This document shows, piece by piece, positions 55,413-64,000 of a stretch of DNA of 64,000 nt. The DNA is taken from contig JBHGNT010000003.1 in NCBI GenBank assembly GCA_043228905.1, positions 7,068,001 through 7,132,000 on the forward strand, read 5' to 3'. The stretch is from Azolla caroliniana (Eukaryota; Polypodiophyta). The translations under genes and the position numbers were made by a program. Numbering within the stretch: the first letter of the stretch is position 1; every line of letters begins with the position of its first letter. The notes under the pieces were generated by a model. It was given only the letters and a program-made list of their open reading frames with translations, was not told the DNA's origin and did no database searches.

Positions 55413-57223
55413 ACGTTTTGACTTCTTCAGTCCTACCGAAATTGAATTCCTCATCTGATTCGGTTTTTTGGACTTCATCTCTCTCCTTTTTGGTTTCACT
55501 CCCCCTCAAGTTTGGCATGTCAAGATGTTGTAAGCCAAGCATAGTCGAAAAATGTCGCAACTTGTCAACGCCAAGACGTTTCGTGCAACTTGCTGATCAA
55601 TCGAAACATACACAATCCGACTTCACTAGAGAGGACTCGCTCACGGATGAAATGATAGTGCACCTTGATGTGCTTGGTTCAGGCATGGAAGACAAGGTTC
55701 TTCACAAGTTGGATGTTGCTGAGGTTGTCACAATATATCATTGTCGTTTTAGACACCTCCACCTACAGATCCTTCAATAGCCTTTTGAGCCAAATAGCTT
55801 CACATGTAGTGACTACGATACTCAACACTAGTGCTCGACAGTGCCACTATCAACTGCTTCTTGCTGCGATTTGGATGTTGACCTATGATCGCCGGCATTT
55901 CTTGCCCAATCGCCATCCATGTAGCCAACTAATTCCTCGGCTACTCCTGCCCGATACAACAACGCCCTATCCTTACTACCGCTAACATATCGCAATATCC
56001 TTTGCGCGCGTTGAAGGTGTTCAGCCTTTGGCTGTGACATGAATTGATTGATCACGCCGACCGACCGGGTAACTAAGGTCCGGTTAAGTGTTCGTCAAAT
56101 AGATGAGGCTTCCGACAATTTGTCAAAACCATGTCGGGTCTCACGTTGTTCCCGAATTTTGGCGAAGCTTCACGTTTTTGTGCAGAGGGGTTGAGACGGA
56201 TTTGTAATCCGTCATCCCGAACTTGAAGAGCATATTCAACACCTAATGTTGTTCGCTAATCAATATGCCTTCGGGGGTTCGGATCACTTCGATCCCGAGG
56301 AAGTAATGAAGGTCCCCCGGATCCTTCATTTCGAATGATGCCGCAAGCTGAGACTTGCCTTGACTCGACCGATTTTTCCAAGGTCAGCACCGGCGATGAC
56401 TAAATCATCAACATATGGCAGAATGCTAATCGGTCCAATCTAACTCAGCCGAATGAACAATGAAGAGTCCGATTTTGATGGAGCAAACCTCATCTTACGT
56501 AGTCGTTGCATGATCTTTGTGTTCTAGGCACATAGGGCTTGCTTAAGTCCATACAATGACTTCAATCGGCAAACTATCGATGTGTTCTATTCGGATAGAA
56601 ATATGGGGGGTTGTACCATGTACACCTATTCCTCAAGCTCGCCTTGCAGGAACACGTTCTTTACATCCATCTAATGTAAATGCCACCCCTTTGTCGTTGC
56701 TACCGCTAGCAAAACACAGACACTGGTCATAATCGATACTATGTTTCTGTGCATAGCCCTTGGCCACCAATCGAGGCTTATATCGGTTGACGGAGTCGTC
56801 GATGTTGTACTTGACTTTGTACACCCACATGCATCCGATCGGCTTCATAGCCTTGGGGGCGTCAACCAAGTCCCAAGTCTCGTTTTCCGATAATGCTCGC
56901 ATATGTTCCTCCATGGATTTCCGCCAATTGGCGTCCTTCGCCACTTCTACTTAGCTCTTTGGCTCATGCCTATCAGCCACCTTCGCCATATACACATAAT
57001 GATGCGCCATATACTCCTACCATATTACAGGATTCTTCTGACGGGTGGATCGACGTAACTTCTGGTTCGTCGATTTCATGGCCCTCTTAGCCAACTTCGA
57101 CCCCGTTTTTGGAGGTCCTTCCTTGTTTCTGACCTCATTGGATTCACTTCGATCCGATGTTTCGGCCTCAATGTTGTATTCCGGTGTCATGAAGAAAACC
57201 AACCTGAAGAGGAATCGAGAAAC
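55413..57223 (-). pseudogene. Copia C3 body (RT-RNase H), badly decayed
   Basis: On the minus strand pieces of a C2-like Copia are recognisable. They are KLRRSTRQKNPV near 57020, GCMWVYKVKYNIDDS near 56830, MDVKNVFLQGELEE near 56670, YVDDLVIAGAD near 56410, and SQPKAEHLQRAQRILRYVSG near 56000. The end is KLRHFSTMLGLQHLDMPNLRG near 55540, followed by SDEEFNFG. Stops and frame changes are frequent. Its 3' end lies on the far side of G1 (39367-39722). The upper end meets the LTR of G2 at about 57224, and nothing upstream of the RT linker remains. Confidence 0.83.
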
Positions 57224-57738
57224 CTCGACCGCGCCGTAGTGTACGCATCCAAGCATGCGCGCATGCGCACACACGCGTCCGTCCGAAACTTGCACACGTG
57301 CGTACATCCGAAGACGTCCATGCGCGCGTACGTCCGAAAACGTCCACGCGACCATGCACACGCATGTACGCCCGAAGCGTTAACACAATCATGCAAACAC
57401 GCGTATGCCCGAAGTGTGCACACCACACAGTGTAGCCCAAGTCACCTTGAACATTCTGTGTTCCACACATTGATAAAATGAATATATTTTGGTTTCCCTT
57501 ATATATTCTGGGTTCCAATGTTGTCATATCTATGTGGGATATCTCACAGTTTTGTCTTTTCTTTTCTTTTCTTCAAACTTCACACTCACATAACTTGATA
57601 CTCGTTTATCCGTTTTATGTGTAGTAAAATACGCTATGAAGCTCTTGAACACATCTATATTTCCATATCAATATATTAAGCTAATAGTAAATAATTATTT
57701 TACTAGTTTTCATATCGTGTGTGAAAAACCACATGACA
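57224..57738 (-). repeat. Gypsy G2 3' LTR, truncated
   Basis: On the minus strand it starts TGTCATGTGG after a GGTTTGGTGGGGGTGAA polypurine tract. It shares ACAACATTGGAACCCA and the following sequence with 63435-63250. It carries one round of the GC-rich repeat seen in the 5' LTR and stops at 57224, so most of the LTR (the part equivalent to 62022-62700) is missing. Confidence 0.8.
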
Positions 57739-57804
57739 TTCACCCCCACCAAACCTGCACATCCACCGGTATGTGCCAATTGTGGTGAGGTTCCTCTTTT
57801 TTAA

Positions 57805-59373
57805 TTACTCTTCTTCAACGTCGATGTTCGAGGATACATTAGCTAGAGCTTCGATCTCAAGATTTGGGGTCTCTCTTCTCTTAAAGATCTTGATCCTCTT
57901 CCCTGCTATTGGCAAAGCAAGTTGAGTTCCATCTAACTCCGCTAAAAAATAAGTTGCATTGCTTTCTATTTTCTTGACCATATACGGGCCAAACCACCGT
58001 TTTGTGAACTTTCGAGTAGTGCTATATTGATTATCGAGACTACTATCATAGACAAGAACCCAATCTCCTTCTTCAATTTTTCTTTGTCGAAGACGATGCT
58101 TTCTATCAAAATTCTCCTTGTTCTTCAATCGAGCTTGGCGCAACCGTTCTATTGCCAACTCTACATCTTCGGGCCTTCGTTCTAATTGTTGAATCCTCGT
58201 GGCTAGCAAGTCTTCCTGACTCATTTCCTCTTGCCATGGCCAAGATGTCCACGAAGCAACACTTTGCTCAATAGGCATTATTGGTTTTTGTCCTAATATG
58301 AGTTCGGCGGGCATATATCCTGTAGTCGTGCTATGTGTAGTTCTATCTGCCCACAATGCATAAGGTAGTAATCGTGGCCAATTTCCCATCTTGCCGTCGC
58401 AAGTCTTTGCTAGAGCTTTTACAATTGGACTATGTCCTCGTTCCACCTTCCCATTTGCGTCCGGGTTGTATGCCATGGTGAGCGATAATTTGACGCCTAT
58501 TCTTGAAAAGAACTCTTTAGCTTCATTCACATCTAATTCTCCCCTATCGGCTACTATTTTGCCGACACATCCGTATCGACAAATAACATCTTCAAGGAGA
58601 AACTTATAAATGACCGAAGTTGTTTTATTCCTTAGCGCCCATCCTTCTACTTGGTTGGTGAGATCCTCTCTTGCTAGCACGAGATATTTCATTTGCCCCA
58701 ATCCCATTGGCATAACCACTATGTCTATCAACCACTTATAGTGCATTGATAATGGATATGTCGGATGAAGTTCATCCCTATGTTGAATATTCGAGTATAA
58801 TTGGCATTGCTCACATGTTTCAACATAGCTTGCTACATCTTTGTAAACACCCGGCCACCAATACTTCTCCTTGAGCTTTGCAAATGTTGCCCATATACCA
58901 CGATGACCTGCCCACACACTATCATGAAATTCAACAATTAGTGTTTGTTGATCTTGTTTCTTGCACACCACTCGAAGTGGAGTTCCATTCCTCTTCTTCG
59001 GAAACTTCCATAGATGTCCTTCTTTGAGGAAGAACTTGTAGGCCTTCTTCCTAATTCGGTAGAAGTCTTCCTTTGACCATGATTCATCTTTTGTAAGAGA
59101 GCTTAAGTATTTGCCAATTTCGATGAATTCACCCTCATAATCTTCTACTTTGAACACTGCTAGCACCCGAGCACAAGAAACCGTAAAGAAGTTTAGGCCA
59201 ACATCCTCTTCGTCAGGGTGCAAATCTTCTTCACCCTCATACCTCGCCCTTGAAAACATATCGGCCACCACATTATGCTTTCCATTTATATGCCGAATCT
59301 CGGGGTTGAGGGACTTGATATAGGCAATCCATCGCAACATAGCAATATCCGGTGTAGCACAACCAGATATCAT
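57805..59373 (-). pseudogene. Gypsy G2 pol end: RNase H tail and integrase
   Basis: A 520-codon open run. It starts in the connection after RNase H (CATPDIAMLRWIAYI, HINGKHNVVADMFSRARYE). It then has the zinc region of integrase (FHDSVWAGHRGIWATF ... CEQCQLYS) and the catalytic core (KWLIDIV, IVADRGELDVNEA, NGKVERGH). The C-terminal part is KIEEGDWVLVYDSSLDN, then WFGPYMVKKI and a short acidic end. It is intact here, whereas G1 has stops and a duplication in the same place. No chromodomain is recognised. Reverse transcriptase, which should precede it, is absent. Confidence 0.88.
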
Positions 59374-59626
59374 TCGATGGTGTCGTTAAATGAGGCTTCC
59401 TCTAGAATATGAGACACAAATTCTTCTTCTTCGATTATGCTTTCTTCTTTCATCATCTTCTCGAAGTCTTGTATCCAACGCTTGTCCTTCTTGTTGAGTA
59501 GTGTTAGTTTACATGCGCCACTAGGTGTCACACATGTTGCTTCTCCTTGCGATCCACTTATTTCGCTTCCTTGTGGGGACTTATGATTGCTCGGACTATT
59601 TGTGCCCCACGCTTCAATAGTCCGCT
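59374..59626 (-). other. Deletion joint in Gypsy G2 (reverse transcriptase missing)
   Basis: The minus strand holds the linker before RT (LLNKKDKRWIQDFEKMMKEE; EEEEFVSHILEEASFND). It then jumps within a few codons to the post-RNase H sequence that opens the next frame. About 1.5-1.9 kb found in G1 at this place is missing. Confidence 0.75.
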
Positions 59627-60052
59627 CTAAAAATCAGAGGATTCGCCTCCAAGGCTATCTCGGTTCCTTTCGTGATTAGCATGCACCGTAAGGAATTGAA
59701 CAGACCTTTGATTGTCAAGGCTCTTGACTCGCGCGAAGGCTGCTCCATTATCGAACACCTTAGTCTCCATCCGGGACGATGTGATATATGGTTGTCCTAG
59801 GATGACAAGATGTGAAGCCGAGTCTTGCACGAAGAAGTGTTGATCCATCTCCACATCTCCGATTGTGACTTTAACATTGGGGCAAGCTCCGTACAAGTCT
59901 TCCGTGGCCTTCGTTGCCGCTCGTATCTTCCATCCGTGGTTTGTGTTGATCAGCCATCTTCCTTTCTTGTAGAATTCAGTCGACATGAGGTTGATCTCCG
60001 AACCATGGTCAATCAAGGCTACCACGGTCTCCTTCTTCTCTCCGATCTTCAC
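59627..60052 (-). pseudogene. Gypsy G2 aspartic protease
   Basis: A retropepsin-like fold: VVALIDHGSEINLMS carries the catalytic D-x-G-S, and HLVILGQPYI supplies the ILG-type strand. The middle has EMDQHFFVQDSAS. The tail FLTVHANHERN parallels the resumed start of G1 pol. The track ends with a stop at 59627-59629 before the deletion joint. Confidence 0.8.
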
Positions 60053-60358
60053 CGGCGTCTCCGTTGTCGCTCTTGCTCAATGAGGCCGAGAGTAATGGTT
60101 GTCCGCCATCACTTCTTCTTCCTCCTCCTCTTCGGATCTTGCCATGGTTATGGCACTTGTTTTCACCTCTTCTTCATCTAATTATTGCCGCTTCTGCTTA
60201 ATCAAGTCCACGATAGTATCGTGGAACTCCTTCTTAGCGATCCCAAGTAGCTCTCTCAAAGTAAGGTCGACATGACTGTCTAAAACCTTCTCCTCAAGGA
60301 CCTTCTGCAAGTTGGTTGTTTGTTCTATGTCCGATCTTAGCTTGTAAGTTGGCGCCAC

Positions 60359-62000
60359 TCATTCCTTTCCTTTCTTCACAGATTCATCGACTTCCATCCG
60401 AGAAGGTTGGCTCGATCCACCGGCCTTCATGCTTGTTTCTCCTATCTCTTTTCGTGGCGTAGGTTGGGCTTGTCCTTCTTTCCCTGCATTCCTTGTATTG
60501 TGACTCTTTGAGGTGCCATCTTCTTCATTGGTTCTTTTCCTCTTCTCTTCGACAAGAGCCTCATAGTTGTCGCACACAACCTCCGCAAAACTTTTGTTAT
60601 CATCGACTGGATCCGACCATCCGATAACTCGTTGCACATTCCGATCAGCATGCTTTAGATCCTCCAAATCTATTTTTCCTTTCTTTTCACACTCGAATAC
60701 CGTTGGCCAAAACCCAACTCCCGGCTTGATAGTCTTTAGATTCTCTCTTCCGACTCGTATTCCCGCCGATGCGGCGTAGTGCATGGCTTCCACATGCCTT
60801 GCATCTTCCTCTTCCACGATCTTTTTCAGCCCGCCTCTTCCGAAGTTCACTTGTAGTGGCTTTCGGGTCTCGCTCAAGTGAATCATGTTGCCATCCAAAT
60901 AGACGACATTCTTGCGAATCGCGTCTTGCAAGTCAGTGCACTCCCTTCGCGAGTGCTTGAAGCTGTCGCACCACACACATCTATACGCTTCTTTTCCCTT
61001 GGGCCCGCGTCGACCTAAGTTGGCCAACGATACCACTTCAAACTTCCTGGAGAGCTCTTCGATTATGGATTCTTCCATCGCTTTCTTGTCAAAATTGTTG
61101 ATTGGCTTGCTAGGCTTGATCATCATAGGCGCCTTCCTCCTCCACGATTGTGGATTCTCCATATCAGTTTCCTCTTGCCATTGTCGACACTTCAAACTTC
61201 TTGGAGAGCTCTTCGATTATGGATTCTTCCATCGCTTTCTTGTCGAAATTGTTGATCGGCTTGCTAGGCTCGATCATCATAGGCAACTTCCTCCTCCACG
61301 ATTGTGGATTCTCCATATCAGTTTCCTCTTGCCATTGTCGACACTTGTCAAGACGGCTACAAGCCTTCTTCACCATCGCCCAGTTCGCTACCAAGCCATT
61401 CGGTTGTGTTTCGTCCTCCAAAAAGTTGCCCAATTCTCGCCGATCTTTCGCATCCACTGCCTTCAGGAATAGTAGGACTTTATCTCCATCGAGAACTCGT
61501 TGATCAACACTCGGAAGTCGGTTGTACTTTTGGTCGAATTCCGCATATACTCCAGACGCACACATATTCTTCCCTTTCTTCTCGATCCACGTCATGAGCG
61601 TATGTCGAGTCATCCGTGACGTGTCTTCAAGCATGTATGCAATAAGAAGCGCCTTTTCGAACTCCACCCAAGTTGCATGGTTGTTTTGGATGTCCATGAC
61701 GCGCTCGCGGATCCCTGGTTCCACCACACGTTTGAAGCTAGAAATTTGTTTGAGATCATTGACATCCCTTTGTTGCATCTCGTTCCGATAGGTAGCAAGA
61801 TAATCCGTGATGTTCTTGCCACCAAATCGTCCAGCTATCTCGATCGTACGATCTACAACTTTGTCAATTAAAGCTTCTCGATCTCTCACCTTCAACATGT
61901 ATTCCACTACGGACACCATCCCTTTCGTTAATTCCTCTCCTTGAGTTCTGTTTGTGGAAGCTATCGTTGCACTTGATATCCTCCCTACCGCCTCTTTCAC
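60359..62000 (-). pseudogene. Gypsy G2 gag with nucleocapsid, frameshifted
   Basis: Two overlapping runs. The first (62000-61164) carries the capsid-like part: KNITDYLATYRNEM, HATWVEFEKALLIAYML, VLDGDKVLLFLKAVD, WAMVKKACSRLDK. The first ATG in it is at 61919; upstream codons lack ATG. The second (61195-60359) carries the zinc knuckle CVWCDSFKHSRREC and a charged tail with KRKRTNEEDG. They are one protein split by a 154-bp tandem duplication at 61035-61343. Confidence 0.85.
61035..61343 (-). repeat. 154-bp tandem duplication in G2 gag
   Basis: ACTTCAAACTTC.TGGAGAGC starts at 61035 and again at 61189, and each copy runs through CTCTTGCCATTGTCGAC. The copies differ at only a few bases. 154 is not a multiple of three, so the gag frame breaks at the joint. 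Confidence 0.92.
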
Positions 62001-62003
62001 GTC

Positions 62004-62022
62004 GGGTTCACCACTTAATTAT
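62004..62022 (-). other. Gypsy G2 putative primer-binding site
   Basis: On the minus strand TAATTAAG follows the LTR end, then TGGTGAACCCGACGTGAAA (beginning about 62014). The same word with one change follows the G1 LTR. It does not match initiator tRNA-Met; I do not know the primer tRNA. Confidence 0.6.
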
Positions 62023-63450
62023 GTCGTGAAAATCCGTCACTATGTGCGGATCGTGAGACGGAACCGTCGGGGTTCTAGACTAGAAGGATTTAGTGCAACA
62101 TGTACAACACAAGCAAGTTTTAAGCATAAGACAAGTGGGAGAGACAAATCATTAGTTTATTGCAAAAGAAAATCGATTCTTTATAATTTCAGAATCGTGT
62201 TACAATGGGTTGGGTATGGAAATGAGAGATTAATTTTTCAAAGGAAGGAGCCAACAACCATGCAAGGAGTGGTTCGATATGAATACAAGAGATAATTTTT
62301 GACAAGAAAGATCAAGTAAACAAAGCTAGAAGTTTGATATCAATATGTGAGATAATTTGTTTCTCGAATCCGAGAGGGAAGAAGAAAGAAGGAAAAAAAA
62401 AAAAACTAGGAGGGAAAAAATGGGACATATATCGAGCTCCTTGTTGATCCTCCTCCCCAATGTTACTTTGCATGCCCACTTTTAGTTGGATGGCCTCTAT
62501 TTTTAGTTGCATGGCCTCTGCTTTTAGTTGCATGCTTCCATTTTTAGATGCATGCCTTTTACTTTTAGTTGCATGGCCTTGGCTTTTGGTTGCATGCGAC
62601 TGTCTGTATAATTCGGCCAAATGACACAATCATCCATAAAGTTTAGCCCGTGCACAATCCGTACATACGTCGCAACCAAACCGTAGACGCGTCCGCGCGC
62701 AAAAGTCTCGACCGCGTAGTGTACACATCCACGTGCGCGCGCGTCCAACCCGCACCGTGTATGCATCCGCGGGCAAAAGTCTCGACCGCGCCGTAGTGTA
62801 CGCATCCATGCATGCGCACACACACGTCCATCTGAAACGTCCACGCGTACGCCCGAAACTTGCACACGCGTGTACATCCAAAGACATCCATGCGCGCGTA
62901 CGTCCGAAAACGTCCATGCGGCCAGCACACGCGCGTACGCCCGAAACTTGCACACACGCGTACATCCAAAGACGTCCATGCGCGCGTACGTCCGAAAACG
63001 TCCATGCGGCCATGCACACCGCATCCACACGCGTGCACGTCCAACCCGCACTGTGTACGCATCCGTGCGCAAAAGTCTCGACCGCGCCGTAGTGTACGCA
63101 TCTGCGCATGCGCACACACGCGTCCATCCGAAACGTCCATGCGTACGCCCGAAACTTGCACACGCGCGTACATCCGAAGACGTCCATGCGCGCGTACGTC
63201 TGAAAACGTCCACGCGGCTAGCACACACGCGTACGTCCGAAACTTGCACACACGCATACATCTGAAGACGTCCATGCACGCGTACGTCTGAAGCGTTAAC
63301 ACAGTCGTGCATACACGCGTATGCCTAAAGCATGCACACCACACAATGTAGCCCAAGTCATCTTGAACATTCTGTGCTCCAGACATTGATAGAATGAATA
63401 TGTTTTGGTTTCCCCTATATATTTTGGGTTCCAATGTTGTCCACACGACA
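62022..63450 (-). repeat. Gypsy G2 5' LTR
   Basis: On the minus strand it starts TGTCGTGTGG (63450) and ends TTTTCACGACA (62022), 1,429 bp, with TGTCGTGA-type inverted ends as in G1. Relative to the 3' LTR it lacks about 200 bp just after the start. The middle (62690-63300) is a GC-rich tandem array. The part at 62460-62600 has repeated TTTTTAGTTGCATG.CCT words. Confidence 0.83.
62690..63300. repeat. CpG-rich tandem array inside the G2 LTR
   Basis: A unit of about 90 bp with GAAACTTGCACACRCGCGTAC and AAAACGTCCATGCGGCC blocks recurs. Starts of the first block are near 62850, 62941, 63149 and 63237; a single copy lies at 57279 in the other LTR. CGTACG and ACGT cores are very frequent. Long frames in all six phases are an effect of the missing stop codons in such sequence, not of genes. 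Confidence 0.85.
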
Positions 63451-64000
63451 ACGGCTTCTCGAGAGGTACGAGCTTGATGATGCGCTTCGGTTATTAAAGC
63501 GGGACTTCTTGGAGTGGGTGGAAACCCCCGGGAAGGGGAGGAATGCGTTGGCGCTCCTCCGGGAGTTCGAGGAACTCTTCGCACGGCTCTCAACGTTGGA
63601 CAGGACTGTGCTGGACACGAGCCATATCCTATTGTTTGTCAAATCGGTGGACGTGCGGGATAGGGGCCAGGTGGGTCTCCTGTTGGAGACAAATGATGGG
63701 TTGATGACCGACTGGGCCGTGGTCAAAGGGATCTACAACCGCTTCGACAAACGACGAGAGTGGGGCGACGAGAAGTCCTCGGCGACGGGACCCACCTCGG
63801 CAAGGAAGTTCGACGAGCCTTCGCCGGCACGAAGGGAGGAAGCCCAGGATTGGATTGAAACTGGCCTAGCGTCGACCGGCGCGGCTCTTGAGGAGCTGAC
63901 ACAAATAGTGCGCGACCTGCAGATCGCACAGGCTCGGAGAGACAGTGGAGGGCAGCCACGCTATCGCGTTGTTACGCGCATGCGTGGAGAACAAGGCGGA
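63451..64000 (+). pseudogene. Gypsy G3 gag fragment, runs off the window
   Basis: The plus frame from 63451 reads RLLERYELDDALRLLKRDF, WVETPGKGRNALALLREF, LDTSHILLFVKSVDVRDRG and TDWAVVKGIYNRFDKRREW, open to the end. This aligns with gag of G2 (LLFLKAVDAKDRREL, NWAMVKKACSRLDK). Its base composition is much more GC-rich than that of G1. The frame begins exactly at the end of the G2 LTR, so G2 appears to have inserted into it. The 5' part is not present in the window. Confidence 0.75.

Noticed and set aside
62643-63593. Open frame of 316 codons and several overlapping long frames
   Set aside because: They lie in the CpG-rich array of the G2 LTR, where stop codons are rare in every phase.
1-64000. 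CRISPR arrays, bacterial operons or viral genes
   Set aside because: Direct repeats present are tandem or LTR repeats without spacers; all multi-domain polyproteins are plant retroelements.

Overview
The window looks like nuclear DNA of a land plant. The protein genes have short GT-AG exons and belong to plant families: a DUF3754/TMEM143-like protein, a plastid-type alpha/beta hydrolase, a DUF688 protein and the ribosome-biogenesis WD40 protein UTP15. About half of the sequence is transposable elements. The zinc-finger LINE tails and the Gypsy lineage resemble those I associate with ferns, so a fern (or another non-seed plant) is my best guess. That is an inference from remembered family resemblance, not a database result.

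Layout. 1-2.2 kb: a palindromic MITE and a decayed antisense LINE tail. 2.2-6.9 kb (+): the 3' eight exons of a DUF3754 membrane-protein gene. 7-9.8 kb: intergenic DNA with a LINE reverse-transcriptase scrap. 9.8-10.9 kb: a 1.07-kb non-autonomous hAT-like element with an exact 8-bp target duplication, ending just upstream of a seven-exon alpha/beta hydrolase gene (10.9-13.6 kb, +). 13.6-18 kb: decayed intergenic DNA. 18.0-22.7 kb (-): an almost complete LINE (endonuclease, reverse transcriptase, zinc finger, A-rich tail) carrying several nonsense codons. 22.7-27.2 kb: intergenic DNA, a long GTAT microsatellite and a degenerate tandem array. 27.2-29.7 kb (+): a two-exon DUF688 gene. 32.5-39.0 kb (-): a complete 14-exon UTP15 gene.

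39.4-64 kb is a retrotransposon nest. A decayed antisense Copia (C3) is split by a sense Gypsy (G1, about 39.7-55.4 kb). G1 is interrupted in gag by an antisense Copia (C2). C2 is itself split by a nearly intact sense Copia (C1, 42.7-48.1 kb), and its LTR carries a SINE flanked by a 14-bp target duplication. To the right lies an antisense Gypsy (G2, 57.2-63.45 kb) whose reverse transcriptase has been deleted. G2 lies in the gag of a GC-rich Gypsy (G3) that runs off the window.

The four cellular genes have no evident pathway in common. UTP15 is an 18S pre-rRNA processing factor; the hydrolase is probably plastidial; DUF3754 is a membrane protein; DUF688 is of unknown function. Most in-frame stops in C1, C2, G1 and the LINE are of the type made by C-to-T change, as expected from deamination of methylated cytosine. 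Several local tandem duplications (88, 154, 319 bp and others) have altered both genes and elements.
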